From contig JBKECK010000045.1 of NCBI GenBank assembly GCA_047974625.1, positions 62,001-126,000 on the forward strand: a stretch of DNA of 64,000 bases, in the 5' to 3' direction. The number at the start of each line of letters is the position of its first letter. Within the stretch, counting starts at the first letter, position 1. Shown here piece after piece: positions 16,652 through 25,923 of this stretch. The notes below the pieces were generated by a model. That model did not search any database and was not told the origin of the DNA. It saw only the letters and a list, made by a program, of their open reading frames with translations. The stretch is from CADEDH01 sp047974625 (GTDB lineage Bacteria > Actinomycetota > Acidimicrobiia > Acidimicrobiales > SZUA-35). A program made the position numbers and the translations under genes.

Positions 16652-18277
16652 GTGGCCGTTCTGACCAGCTCCGTCGACGTCTCGTCCGACTCGTTCCGCC
16701 GGAACCGGGACGACATGCTCGAACAGCTCGCCGTTCTCGACGAGCTGTCGGCCGAAGCGGCGGCCGGTGGGGGCACCAGGGCCCTGGACCGGCTGCGCGA
16801 CCGGGGCAAGCTCCCGATCCGGGAGCGGATCACCGCGGTGCTCGACGACGAGGCCCCGTTCCACGAGATAAGCGGTCTGGCCGGCTACTGCACCAACTAC
16901 GCGGTCGGGTCCGGGTTCGTGATGGGGATCGGGGTGGTGTCGGGCACCGAGTGCATGATCGTGGGCAACGATCCCACTGTCCTCGGCGGGGCCATCACCG
17001 AGGTGGTGGGCAAGAAGATGCTGCGGGCCCTGCAGATCTCCCGGGAGAACCGCCTCCCCTACATCCAGTTCGTCGAGTCCGCCGGTGGTGACCTCCGCCC
17101 GATCGATGACCCGGAACGGCAGATGCGGGAGCAGCCCGACCATTTCGCCGAGTCCGGACGCCTGTTCTACGAGATCACCGAACTGTCGAAGCTCCGCATC
17201 CCCACCGTGTCGGTGGTGTTCGGTTCCTCCACCGCCGGTGGCGCCTACCAGCCCGGGATGAGCGACTACAACATCTTCATCCGGGACCGCTCCAAGGTGT
17301 TCCTGGGCGGCCCGCCTCTGGTGAAGATGGCCACCGGGGAGGAGTCCGACGACGAGACGCTGGGTGGGGCCGAGATGCACGCCACGGTGTCCGGCCTGGC
17401 CGACTACCTGGCCAACGACGAGCTGGACGCCCTCCGGATCTGCCGTGAGGTGGTGGCCCACCTCAACCACCGCAAGCTCGGCTACGGGCCCACCCGCCCG
17501 TCGGTGGTCCCCCGGCTCGACCCCCGGGAGCTGTTGGGCCTCATGCCCCGGGACCTCCAGGCCGCCGTGGATGTCAACGAGGTGATCGCCCGCATCGTCG
17601 ACGACTCGGAGTTCGAGGAGTTCAAGCCCCGCTACGGCAATACCCTGGTGTGCGGCTGGGCCTGGATCCACGGGTACCCGGTCGGGATCCTCGGTAACAA
17701 CGGCCCCCTGTTCTCCGAGAGCGCCGAGAAGGCCACCCAGTTCATCCAGCTCTGCAACCAGCGGGACATCCCGCTGGTGTTCCTGCAGCACATCACCGGC
17801 TACATGGTCGGCCGGGACTTCGAGCATGGCGGGATCGTCAAGAACGGCTCGAAGATGATCAACGCCGTGTCCAACTCGACGGTGCCCCACATCACCGTGA
17901 TCCTGGGGGCCAGCTACGGCGCCGGCAACTACGGCATGTCGGGTCGGGCCTTCATCACCCGGTTCACCTACCTGTGGCCCACGGCCAAGATCGCCATCAT
18001 GGGCCCCAGACAGATCGCCGGGGTCATGTCCCTGGTCCGGCGGGGTCAGGCGGCCCGTAAGGGCATCCCGTTCGACGAGGAGGCCGATCGGGTGATCACC
18101 GAGACCGTCGAGCATTACCACGAGCTGAAGTCCCTGGCCCTGTACGCCACCGGCCGGGTGTCCGACGACGGGATCATCGACCCCCGTTCCACCCGGGACG
18201 TGATCGGACTGTCGTTGTCGGCGTGCCACACCAATGTCGTGCAAGGAGCGGATGGCTATGGCGTCTTCCGGATGTAG
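16652..18277 (+). CDS. Acyl-CoA carboxylase beta subunit (carboxyltransferase)
   Basis: 541 aa, the normal length for MccB/AtuC-type biotin-dependent carboxyltransferases. Seen: an N-terminal half with the crotonase-like acyl-CoA site ('ARDRLRDRGKLPIRERI'-like start, 'SAGGDLRP', 'SSTAGGAYQPGMSDYN'), and a C-terminal half with 'GILGNNGPLFSESAEKA', 'FLQHITGYMVGRDFEHGG' and 'GASYGAGNYGMSGRAF', which bind biotin and the oxyanion. It carboxylates an acyl-CoA with the alpha subunit. The relatives closest in layout are methylcrotonyl-CoA and geranyl-CoA carboxylases. The GTG at 16652 is chosen because family homology begins there and a -10 lies just upstream. It overlaps the alpha subunit by 26 bases. 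Confidence 0.88.
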   Translation: MAVLTSSVDVSSDSFRRNRDDMLEQLAVLDELSAEAAAGGGTRALDRLRDRGKLPIRERITAVLDDEAPFHEISGLAGYCTNYAVGSGFVMGIGVVSGTECMIVGNDPTVLGGAITEVVGKKMLRALQISRENRLPYIQFVESAGGDLRPIDDPERQMREQPDHFAESGRLFYEITELSKLRIPTVSVVFGSSTAGGAYQPGMSDYNIFIRDRSKVFLGGPPLVKMATGEESDDETLGGAEMHATVSGLADYLANDELDALRICREVVAHLNHRKLGYGPTRPSVVPRLDPRELLGLMPRDLQAAVDVNEVIARIVDDSEFEEFKPRYGNTLVCGWAWIHGYPVGILGNNGPLFSESAEKATQFIQLCNQRDIPLVFLQHITGYMVGRDFEHGGIVKNGSKMINAVSNSTVPHITVILGASYGAGNYGMSGRAFITRFTYLWPTAKIAIMGPRQIAGVMSLVRRGQAARKGIPFDEEADRVITETVEHYHELKSLALYATGRVSDDGIIDPRSTRDVIGLSLSACHTNVVQGADGYGVFRM

Positions 18278-20318
18278 CCCGTCGCCGGCGTCGGCCGGCC
18301 CCCTCACCGGGCCGTGCCGGCGGATCCTGGTGGTCAACCGGGGGGAGATCGCCCGGCGGGTCATGGCCACGGCCCGGGCCATGGGGATCGAGACCGTCGC
18401 CGTCTACGCCGATGGCGACGCCGACGCCCCCTTCGTCCTCGACGCCGACCAGGCCGTAGCCCTGGGCGGCACCAGCGCGGCCGAGACCTACCTGGACCAG
18501 GCCAAGGTCCTGGCCGCCGCGGCCGCCACCGGGGCTGACGCGGTCCACCCCGGCTACGGCTTCCTGTCCGAGAACGCTGGCTTCGCCGCTGCGGTGGCCG
18601 ACGCCGGCCTCACCTGGATCGGTCCCTCCCCGGCCGCCATCGCTGCCATGGGCGACAAGCTGGCCGCCAAGACGTCCGTAGCCGCTGTCGGGGTGCCCGT
18701 CCTCCCGTCGGTCGAGATCGACGGCAGCGTCGACCTGGCCGCCGCCGCGTCGGAGATCGGCTATCCGGTCCTGGTCAAGGCGGCTGCCGGTGGGGGCGGC
18801 AAGGGGATGCGGGTCGTCGACCGACCCGACGACCTGGTCGACGCGGTGGCCGGGGCCCAAAGGGAGGCGGCTTCCTCGTTCGGCGATGGCACCGTCTTCC
18901 TGGAGCGCTACCTGGCCGCCCCCCGCCATGTGGAGATCCAGGTGGTGGCCGATACCCATGGCACCACCGTCCACGCCTTCGAACGCGAGTGCTCGATCCA
19001 GCGTCGTCACCAGAAGATCATCGAGGAGGCCCCCAGCCCCGCCGTCGACCCGGACCTGCGGGCCCGGATGGGGGCGGCCGCGGTGGCCGCGGTGTCGGCC
19101 ATCGACTACCACTCGGTTGGCACCGTCGAGTTCCTGCTCGACGGGGACTCGTTCTACTTCCTCGAGGTCAACACCCGCCTCCAGGTGGAGCACCCCGTCA
19201 CCGAGGAGGTGACCGGGCTCGACCTGGTGCGTGAACAGGTCCGGATCGCCCGGGGGGAACCCCTCGGCTACACCCAGGACGATCTGTCCATCACCGGTCA
19301 CGCCATCGAGGCTCGGCTCTACGCCGAGGATGTGCCCGCCGGCTTCCTGCCCGCCACCGGCACCCTCACCGCCTTCTCGCTGCCCGCCGATCCACCGTCC
19401 CGGCTCGACTCCGGGGTGACGGCCGGGTCGGTGGTCGGGGTGTCGTTCGATCCGATGCTGGCCAAGGTGACCGTGGCCGCCCCCACCCGGGAGGAGGCCG
19501 CGGCCCGGCTCGCCCTCGTCCTCGACCGGGCCGTGATCGCCGGGGTCACCACCAACCGGCCCCTCCTGGTCGACATCCTCCGGCACCCGGCCTTCCTGGC
19601 CGGTGACACCACCACCGACTTCATCGACCGGTTCGGGGTGGCCGGCCTGGGGCCCGACGCCGCCCCTGGCCCGGTCCGGGACCGGCTCCTGGCCGCTGTG
19701 GTGGTGGCCCGCCGGGCCCGGGCCCGCCGCCACACCCCGGCCCTGGGCTTCCTGCCCCCCGCCTACCGGAACTCGGTGATGCCGCCCCAGTCGGCCACCT
19801 TCGGGGTGGACGGGGAGCCGGTGGTGGTCCGGTGGAGGACCCGGGGCGACGGCAGCCTGATCGTGGATCCCGGCTCGGGTGGCGACGAGGTGGACTGGCT
19901 CGAGGTGGTCCCGGTGGCGCCCCCGGCCTCACCCGGTGCGGCCGGGCCGGGCCAGCGGTTCGATCTGGTGGTGAACGGGGTCCGTTCGTCCTACACGGTG
20001 GTTGGCGACGGGTCCCGATGGCACGCCCAGGGGTCGGCGGGCCGGCTTGACGCCACCGAGGAGCCCCGGTTCCCCGACCCCGCCGACCAGGTGGCGGCCG
20101 GCAGCCAGACCGCCCCTATGCCGGGCACGGTCCGGGTGGTGGCCGTGGGCGTCGGTGACCGGGTGGCCGCCGGGCAGACCCTGGTGGTCATGGAGGCCAT
20201 GAAGATGGAGCACACGGTGGTGGCCGCCGCCGACGGGGAGGTGGCCGAGGTGGCCTGTGCCGAGGGCCAACAGGTTGCTGCCGGCGACGTGCTTGTCGTG
20301 GTCACCGCCGACGAGTAG
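18252..20318 (+). CDS. Acyl-CoA carboxylase alpha subunit (biotin carboxylase plus BCCP)
   Basis: 688 aa. Domains in order: biotin carboxylase N-domain ('ILVVNRGEIARRVMATARAMG', residues about 27-47), ATP-grasp with the glycine-rich loop 'AAAGGGGKGMRV' (near 180), the 'FLEVNTRLQVEHPVTEE' active-site segment, a BT-like linker, and a C-terminal biotinyl domain with EAMKMEH in which Lys651 is the biotin attachment site. ATP-dependent carboxylation of biotin, passed to the beta subunit. ATG 18252 is preceded by AAGGAG. It ends the two-gene operon. Confidence 0.93.
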   Translation: MAMASSGCSPSPASAGPLTGPCRRILVVNRGEIARRVMATARAMGIETVAVYADGDADAPFVLDADQAVALGGTSAAETYLDQAKVLAAAAATGADAVHPGYGFLSENAGFAAAVADAGLTWIGPSPAAIAAMGDKLAAKTSVAAVGVPVLPSVEIDGSVDLAAAASEIGYPVLVKAAAGGGGKGMRVVDRPDDLVDAVAGAQREAASSFGDGTVFLERYLAAPRHVEIQVVADTHGTTVHAFERECSIQRRHQKIIEEAPSPAVDPDLRARMGAAAVAAVSAIDYHSVGTVEFLLDGDSFYFLEVNTRLQVEHPVTEEVTGLDLVREQVRIARGEPLGYTQDDLSITGHAIEARLYAEDVPAGFLPATGTLTAFSLPADPPSRLDSGVTAGSVVGVSFDPMLAKVTVAAPTREEAAARLALVLDRAVIAGVTTNRPLLVDILRHPAFLAGDTTTDFIDRFGVAGLGPDAAPGPVRDRLLAAVVVARRARARRHTPALGFLPPAYRNSVMPPQSATFGVDGEPVVVRWRTRGDGSLIVDPGSGGDEVDWLEVVPVAPPASPGAAGPGQRFDLVVNGVRSSYTVVGDGSRWHAQGSAGRLDATEEPRFPDPADQVAAGSQTAPMPGTVRVVAVGVGDRVAAGQTLVVMEAMKMEHTVVAAADGEVAEVACAEGQQVAAGDVLVVVTADE

Positions 20319-20423
20319 GTCCACCCACCGCACCGAACGATCTGTTGGGTCTGGATGCCCAGTGGAACAAGGAGATTGTTCCTGGGCCACTCGGATGGTC
20401 TGGTGGCGAATCAGCTCGAACCG

Positions 20424-20429
20424 TAGAAT
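20424..20429 (+). promoter_or_regulatory. -10 element TAGAAT, probable leaderless promoter
   Basis: TAGAAT fits the TANNNT consensus exactly and lies seven bases before the TTG at 20437. There is no Shine-Dalgarno sequence, so the mRNA probably begins at or next to the start codon. Confidence 0.55.
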
Positions 20430-20436
20430 CCGAGCC

Positions 20437-21756
20437 TTGACTCCCCCAACGACCGACCTGGAGGTGCCCGCCGAGGAACGGACGCGCAGCGCGCTCCTGC
20501 ACCCGGCGGTGCTGGCCCTGGCGGTCGTCGCCCTGTTCGCCGCCGGCTTCGCCGGGTTCCGGCTCTTCAGCGGTGGGGACACGGTCGACGCCGGCTCCGG
20601 TGGTGGGGCCACCGTCGACCTGGCCGCCGGCACCGGAGCGGACGCGGACGGGGAGGCGGACGGTGGGGTGACCGACGGGGGCAGCGGGGCCAGCGCCAAC
20701 GGGGTGACCGACTCCGGCGGGGACAACGATTCCAGCGCCGGAGACCCGGCGGGCGGAGGGGCCGCCAACGCCCCGTTCCCCACCCCGGACGGGGCCTATG
20801 TCCGGGGCGTGCTCGACCTCGACGCCACCCCCGGACCCGGGATGTTCACCCTGACCGGGCGGGTCCCCAACGAGCAGGTGGCCGAGGCGGTCGGCACCGC
20901 GGCGGAGGTGGCCTACGCCCCGTTCGTCAAGAATCGGATCGAGGTCGACCCGACGGTGGCGGAGGCTCCGTGGATGGAGGTCGCCCCCCGGGTAGTCGGG
21001 CTGCTGCCCACCATCACCGACGGGACCATGCAGGTGGACGACGCCGGTATTCACGTGGCCGGCCGGTCGCCGAACGACCTGTTCGTCCAGCAGCTCGGGG
21101 TCGGCCTGGAAACCTACGGCGGGGGCCTTCCGGTGGAGATCGCCCAGATGGAGATCACCGGGTTGACGGCGCCGGAGTTCCGGACCGCCGTTGACCGGGG
21201 TGTGGTCACCATCTCGGGGACCGTCCCGTCCGAGGCGGTCAAGGCCTATATCGCCGGTGGCGCCGCCGTCACCTACGGGGCCGAGAACGTGGTCGACGAG
21301 ATGACGATCGACGAGGCCACCTTCCGTTCGTTCTGGATGTACACCACCCCGGCCATCTACAACCTGTTGTCGGCCTTCCCCGCCTACGAGTTCAACGTGA
21401 TCGACAGCCGGGCCTCCGGCTCCATCCGGGGCGGGGTCAACTTCGCCGTCGATTCCACCGAGATCACCCCCCAGGCCGCCCAGGCTCTCAACGTGGGCGT
21501 GGCCATCCTGGCCCGCGACCCGTCCCTCTCCATGACGGTGACCGGCCACACCGACGACACCGGCTCCGATATGTACAACCAGCAGCTCAGCCTGGACCGG
21601 GCCGAGTCGGTGGTCGGGTACTTCGTGGCCGGCGGCGTCGGCCAGGAACGGCTGGTGGCCCGGGGGGCGGGCGAGTCCGACCCGATCGCACCGAACGAGA
21701 CCGAGGAGGGCAAGGCCCTCAACCGCCGGGTCGAGTTCGAGTTCGGGTTCGAGTAG
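20437..21756 (+). CDS. OmpA-like envelope protein with BON-like domains (OmpATb/ArfA-like)
   Basis: 439 aa. Seen: a short cytoplasmic N-terminus, one transmembrane helix (about 23-45), an Asp/Gly/Ser-rich linker (50-105), two BON-like alpha/beta repeats (about 118-190 and 195-290), and a C-terminal OmpA domain with 'TVTGHTDDTGS' and 'NRRVEFEF', the peptidoglycan (diaminopimelate) binding site. The same order, helix-BON-OmpA, occurs in mycobacterial OmpATb. It probably anchors membrane and cell wall. The TTG start is chosen because it sits 7 bases after a perfect -10 and starts just before the hydrophobic segment. Confidence 0.85.
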   Translation: MTPPTTDLEVPAEERTRSALLHPAVLALAVVALFAAGFAGFRLFSGGDTVDAGSGGGATVDLAAGTGADADGEADGGVTDGGSGASANGVTDSGGDNDSSAGDPAGGGAANAPFPTPDGAYVRGVLDLDATPGPGMFTLTGRVPNEQVAEAVGTAAEVAYAPFVKNRIEVDPTVAEAPWMEVAPRVVGLLPTITDGTMQVDDAGIHVAGRSPNDLFVQQLGVGLETYGGGLPVEIAQMEITGLTAPEFRTAVDRGVVTISGTVPSEAVKAYIAGGAAVTYGAENVVDEMTIDEATFRSFWMYTTPAIYNLLSAFPAYEFNVIDSRASGSIRGGVNFAVDSTEITPQAAQALNVGVAILARDPSLSMTVTGHTDDTGSDMYNQQLSLDRAESVVGYFVAGGVGQERLVARGAGESDPIAPNETEEGKALNRRVEFEFGFE

Positions 21757-21769
21757 ACGACGCGGATCG

Positions 21770-21797
21770 GCTTGACCCTCGGACGACGGGGTCAAGC
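21770..21797. terminator. Bidirectional hairpin terminator
   Basis: GCTTGACCC and GGGTCAAGC form a perfect 9-bp stem with a 10-base loop between two convergent genes (ends at 21756 and 21830). No T-run follows, which is usual in such G+C-rich genomes. Confidence 0.65.
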
Positions 21798-21829
21798 TGT
21801 CCGCGCCGGCCGGCGACGGCGGGACGGCG

Positions 21830-22714
21830 TCAGACCGAGCGGCCGCCGGTTTCGGTCGGTTCCGCCTCGTCGGCGGTCTCGGTGGGGACGGGTGTGCGAG
21901 CCCATCCCCCCTTGAACAGGTAGTAGCCGGCGGCCGCCATGAACACGATCATGGCCCAGATGTGGAGCCGGATGCCGAACAGCTCGTTGACGGGATCGAT
22001 CCGGACGGTCTCGATGAGGATCCGACCGATGCCGTAGCCGATCAGGTAGGTGGCGAACAGGCCACCGGGTTTCAGGACCTGTTTGCGGTCGATCCAGAAC
22101 AGGAAGACGACCAGACCGATGTTCCACAGGATCTCGTACAGGAAGGTGGGATGGAACAGGGCGTAGTCGTGGTAGCCGGTGAGGCGGTGATCGGGGTCGA
22201 TCTCGAGGCCCCACGGCAGATCGGTGGGTCGGCCGTACAGTTCCTGGTTGAACCAGTTGCCGAACCGGCCGATGATCTGGCCAACGGGGAGGCCGAGGGC
22301 GGTGGCGTCGGCCACGGGGGCGAAGGGGATCTTGTGGATCCGGAGGTAGACCACGGCCACCAGGCCGCCCAACAGGACACCGCCGGGGATCCCGAGTCCG
22401 CCCTCCCACAGGCGGAAGGCGGCGCCGAGGTCGCCGGAGAACCGGTGCCAATTGGTGAGCACGAAGTAGATCCGGGCCCCGATGATGGCCGCCGGCAGCA
22501 CCCATACGGCCAGATTGGGGATGATCTCGGGGTCGAGGCCGTCCTGGGCGAGCCGGCGGCTCGACACCCACACACCGGCCAGGACACCGAGGGCGATCAG
22601 GAACCCGTAGGCCCGCAGGTCGATCGGACCGATCGAGATACTGTTGGCCGACGGGCTCGGTATCGAGGCGACCAGGCCCGGCAGGCCGTGGACGAGGGGA
22701 AGAGCGAGGGACAC
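21830..22714 (-). CDS. lgt: Prolipoprotein diacylglyceryl transferase
   Basis: 294 aa polytopic membrane enzyme that transfers diacylglycerol from phosphatidylglycerol to the lipobox cysteine of prolipoproteins. Seen: about seven transmembrane helices, 'IDLRAYGFLIALGVLAG' at the N-terminus, and the Lgt signature 'GRFGNWFNQELYGRPTDLPW' (around 150), containing the essential Arg, Asn and Glu. A second motif, 'HPTFLYEILWN', follows. The C-terminal tail is short and acidic. GTG start at 22714. In the chromosome it would serve all lipoproteins, including the unusual permease-lipoprotein at 50716. Confidence 0.95.
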   Translation of the reverse strand: MSLALPLVHGLPGLVASIPSPSANSISIGPIDLRAYGFLIALGVLAGVWVSSRRLAQDGLDPEIIPNLAVWVLPAAIIGARIYFVLTNWHRFSGDLGAAFRLWEGGLGIPGGVLLGGLVAVVYLRIHKIPFAPVADATALGLPVGQIIGRFGNWFNQELYGRPTDLPWGLEIDPDHRLTGYHDYALFHPTFLYEILWNIGLVVFLFWIDRKQVLKPGGLFATYLIGYGIGRILIETVRIDPVNELFGIRLHIWAMIVFMAAAGYYLFKGGWARTPVPTETADEAEPTETGGRSV

Positions 22715-22783
22715 AACCGGATCCTGGGGCGCTGGGGAATGCGTGGCAGCCTGCGGTCGGAAGCGAAGCCGCGGGGTCAGGCT

Positions 22784-22789
22784 ACAGTG
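22784..22789 (+). promoter_or_regulatory. -10-like element for the sulfotransferase gene
   Basis: TACAGT fits TANNNT and lies 11 bases before the ATG at 22801, leaving at most about a five-base leader. Confidence 0.4.
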
Positions 22790-22800
22790 GTCGACCGGCT

Positions 22801-24003
22801 ATGGCCCTGAATCGACCTCCCGGGTTCCCGCCGGCGCACCTCCGGACGGTGGCGCGCCTGGCCGAACCCCTCCGAGCGCCCGTGCTCGACCGGTACCCGA
22901 CGGCGGAGTCGTTGACCGGGCGGGTGGTGGGCCGGACCGGCCTCGACGACTTCGGCCCCGGCCTGGTGGTCGAGCCGCTCCAACAGCTCCTCGACACCGT
23001 CATGGCCGACCCGACGTTCTCCACCGTCGGGCTCCGGGCCTGGCCCACGATGCTGTCCCGCCTGCTGGCGTCCCGGCTCCGTGTGGTCGACCACGTCCGC
23101 CGCCACCCAGAGCTCACCGAGCTGGAGGTGACCCGGCCCATCATCATCACCGGGATGCCCCGCACCGGCACCACCCTGCTCTACAACCTGATGGCCACGA
23201 TGCCGGGGGCCCGTCCCCTGCTCGGCTGGGAGAGCCTGAGCCCCCTGCCGGGACCCGTCCGGCGCCGCCGGGCCGCCTATGCGGCCTGGGTCCGCTTCGT
23301 GGACCTCAACGTGCCCGAGTTGAAGGCGATCCACGCTCTCAACCCGTCCGGGCCCGACGAGGGCCTGGAGCTGATGGACCGGACGCTCTACTCGTTCAAC
23401 TTCATGCTCTACACCTTCCCGTACGCCGAGTGGCTGGTGGACCGGCCCCCGGCCGAGGTCACCGAGGCCTGGCGACTGTGGCGCTGGCAGCTCCAGATGC
23501 TCCAGGCCCAGGGGCCGTCCGGGTACTGGGTGCTCAAGGCCCCCACCTTCATGGGGTCGTTCCCCACGGTCGACGCCCTGATCCCCAACGCCCGCTACGT
23601 GATGACCCACCGCGATCTGAGCTCCGCCCTGCCCTCCGCGGTGTCACTGCTCACCGTGGTCGGTGCCGCTATGCGCCGGCCGGGCGCCCAGGTGGACCTG
23701 CCCCGCTTCATCGACCAGATGGTGGCGATCGCCAACCGGACCCGCAAGCAGCTGGAGGATCGTCCCAACGTGCAGGTCCTCTACCCCGACCTGATGGCCG
23801 ACCCGGCCGGGACGGTCCGGTCGATCCTCGAGGAGTTCGGCGAGCCGGTCCCCGACGACCTCGACGACCGGGTAGCCGCCCACCTGGCCGCCCATCCCCA
23901 GCACAAGCACGGGCGGCACGACTATCGCCTCGAACGGTTCGGCCTGGTGCCCGACGACCTCGAACCCTACGTCTCGGACTACGCCCGCGACCTGGGCCTC
24001 TGA
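22801..24003 (+). CDS. PAPS-dependent sulfotransferase family protein
   Basis: 400 aa, Stf-like sulfotransferase (Sulfotransfer_3 type). Seen: the 5'-phosphosulfate loop 'IITGMPRTGTTLLYNLM' near residue 118, 'WVLKAPTFMGSFPTV' and the 3'-phosphate segment 'YVMTHRDLSSALPSAVS'. It would transfer sulfate to a lipid, carbohydrate or steroid hydroxyl. Cytoplasmic, no signal peptide. It stands alone, divergent from lgt and convergent with the SDR. Acceptor unknown. Confidence 0.88.
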   Translation: MALNRPPGFPPAHLRTVARLAEPLRAPVLDRYPTAESLTGRVVGRTGLDDFGPGLVVEPLQQLLDTVMADPTFSTVGLRAWPTMLSRLLASRLRVVDHVRRHPELTELEVTRPIIITGMPRTGTTLLYNLMATMPGARPLLGWESLSPLPGPVRRRRAAYAAWVRFVDLNVPELKAIHALNPSGPDEGLELMDRTLYSFNFMLYTFPYAEWLVDRPPAEVTEAWRLWRWQLQMLQAQGPSGYWVLKAPTFMGSFPTVDALIPNARYVMTHRDLSSALPSAVSLLTVVGAAMRRPGAQVDLPRFIDQMVAIANRTRKQLEDRPNVQVLYPDLMADPAGTVRSILEEFGEPVPDDLDDRVAAHLAAHPQHKHGRHDYRLERFGLVPDDLEPYVSDYARDLGL

Positions 24004-24019
24004 TCCGGCGGGCCCGTGG

Positions 24020-24826
24020 TCAGCCCCGACCGATCAGGGGCATCTCGGTGGCCATGATGGTGGCGAACAGCAGGTTCGACTCCGGCGGCAGTTCGGCCAT
24101 CAGCCGCACCGTTCGGGCCACGTCCTCCACCGGCATCCGGGGCTCGGCCCGCACCGACCCGTCCGGCTGGGGCACCCCGGCCGACATCGCCTCGGTCATC
24201 GGGGTGACCGCGTTGCCGATGTCGATCTGGCCGCAGGCGATCCCGAAGCCGCGGCCGTCGAGGGCCAGCGACTTGGTCAGCCCGGTGACGGCGTGCTTGG
24301 TGGCGGTGTAGGGCGCCGAGTTGGGGCGAGGCCGGTCGGCCGAGATCGATCCGTTGTTGATGATCCGGCCCCCCATCGGGTCTTGCCGCTTCATCTGGGC
24401 CATCGCGGCCCGGGCGCAGAGGAACGAACCGGTGAGGTTGACGTCAACCACCCGGCGCCACTCGTCGAGGGTGAGCTCGTCGAACGGTTTCGGGGGCGCA
24501 CCGGTGCCGGCGTTGTTGAACAGCAGGTCGACCCGGCCGAAGGCCTCGACCGTCCGGGCGAACACCTCGGCCACTGCCGCCTCACCGGTCACGTCCGCGG
24601 CGACGGCTAGGCCCCGGACGGTGTTGCCGGACCCGGATACGTGGGTGGTTCCCGTCAGCGCCAGGGTCTCGGCCAGCGGCTCCGCTCGGCGACCGACCAC
24701 GGTGACGGCCCAACCGGCCGCGGCCAGTTCCACGGCCACGGCTCGGCCGATACCGCTGCCACCGCCGGTGATCACCGCCACCGGCGGGAGGCTCCGTCCG
24801 CTCCCGTGGCCCTGGGTGGGGCTCAC
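24020..24826 (-). CDS. Short-chain dehydrogenase/reductase (SDR)
   Basis: 268 aa. Seen: 'VITGGGSGIGRAVA' near residue 20, NNAG, 'INNGSISADRPRPNSAPYTATKHAV' with the catalytic Ser, Tyr and Lys in place (split over about 160-185), and an Arg-rich beta-2 end ('VVGRRAEPL') that favours NADP. The GTG at 24826 overlaps the acyl-CoA dehydrogenase stop (GTGA). Third gene of the operon 27062-24020; it probably oxidises a beta-hydroxyacyl-CoA or reduces a ketone. Confidence 0.9.
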   Translation of the reverse strand: MSPTQGHGSGRSLPPVAVITGGGSGIGRAVAVELAAAGWAVTVVGRRAEPLAETLALTGTTHVSGSGNTVRGLAVAADVTGEAAVAEVFARTVEAFGRVDLLFNNAGTGAPPKPFDELTLDEWRRVVDVNLTGSFLCARAAMAQMKRQDPMGGRIINNGSISADRPRPNSAPYTATKHAVTGLTKSLALDGRGFGIACGQIDIGNAVTPMTEAMSAGVPQPDGSVRAEPRMPVEDVARTVRLMAELPPESNLLFATIMATEMPLIGRG

Positions 24827-25923
24827 GAGGCGATCAGGGGGTAGAGCCCGTCGGCGCCGAGGCCGCCGGCCAGGTGGCCCACCTCGGTGGCCCACTCGGC
24901 GGGCCCGGAGTACTCGCCCCTCCAGGCCCAGAGGCGCCGGGACAGGTGGTGGAGGGCGTACTCCTGGGTCATGCCCATGGCGCCGTGGGCCTGGTGGGCC
25001 CAACGGGTGGCGGTCAGGGCCACGTCGTCGGCCACGGCCTTGGCCGCGGCGATCTCGAACCGGGCCTGCCCGTCGGTCACCCGGGAGGCCTCCCGGGCGG
25101 CCACCTCGGCGGCCATGAAGGCCAGGGCCGCGTCCTGCGCCCCCCACACCAGGTGCTGCTGGACGGCCTGGAACCGGCCGACGGGCCGCCCGAACTGGAC
25201 CCGCTGATCGGTGTAGCCCACGGTGAGACGGCTCATCGCCTCCAGGGCCCCGGCCATCTGCGACGCCCGGGCCAGGGCGCCCCGGAGCCGCAGGCCGGAC
25301 ACGGTCACCGTGTCCGGGGCCAGGGCAGCGTCCTCGGCGGGCACCAGGTAGCCGTCGAAACGGATGGTGGGCCGGGGTTCGCCGGCCAGGTTGGTGGCCG
25401 GGGTGATCGTGGCCGCCGCCGGGGGTACCGACAGGACGTGGTGGGCGGTGGAGGTGACCGAGGGCGCCACGATCACGATCCGCTCGGCCTGGGCCGCCCA
25501 CGGCACCCGGTGGGCGGTGCCCCGCAGTTCGACCGTGCCGTCCCCGTGCCCGGTGGCGGCCAGGGTGTCGTCGGGGCGTCCCGGGACGACGGTGACCGGC
25601 CCGTCGGGCAACCCCAGCCCGGCCCCGGACAGGGCCCAGCCTCCCAGCAGGCCGGTCTCAGCCAGGGGGATCGGGGCGGCGTGGGCCCCGGCCGCCCGCA
25701 GGACGGCGCAGGCATCGGCCACGGTGCCCCCGGAACCGCCGGCCTCCTCGGGGACCCCGATCCAGGCGAACCCGGCGTCGGCCACCGCGGCCCAGACGTC
25801 AGGGGCCCAACCGGCGGCCTCGGCGGCCTGGACGGTGTCGAAGCTGCACACCTCGGAGAACAGCCGGGACGCCGAATCGATCAGGAGGTCGTCGACGGTC
25901 ACGTCGTTCGTGGGGTCGGTCAT
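24823..25923 (-). CDS. Acyl-CoA dehydrogenase, small partner subunit
   Basis: 366 aa FAD flavoprotein fold. Seen: an N-terminal helical domain with 'DAGFAWIGVPEEAGGSGGTVADA', a beta domain, and the C-terminal helices 'VQFGRPVGRFQAVQQHLV' and 'WAHQAHGAMGMTQEYALHHL'. It is shorter and more divergent than its upstream neighbour, with which it overlaps by ATGA. Known: actinobacterial steroid and lipid pathways use heterotetrameric acyl-CoA dehydrogenases (ChsE1-ChsE2 type) encoded by such adjacent pairs. The pair probably forms one alpha2beta2 enzyme; that is inference from layout. Confidence 0.88.
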   Translation of the reverse strand: MTDPTNDVTVDDLLIDSASRLFSEVCSFDTVQAAEAAGWAPDVWAAVADAGFAWIGVPEEAGGSGGTVADACAVLRAAGAHAAPIPLAETGLLGGWALSGAGLGLPDGPVTVVPGRPDDTLAATGHGDGTVELRGTAHRVPWAAQAERIVIVAPSVTSTAHHVLSVPPAAATITPATNLAGEPRPTIRFDGYLVPAEDAALAPDTVTVSGLRLRGALARASQMAGALEAMSRLTVGYTDQRVQFGRPVGRFQAVQQHLVWGAQDAALAFMAAEVAAREASRVTDGQARFEIAAAKAVADDVALTATRWAHQAHGAMGMTQEYALHHLSRRLWAWRGEYSGPAEWATEVGHLAGGLGADGLYPLIAS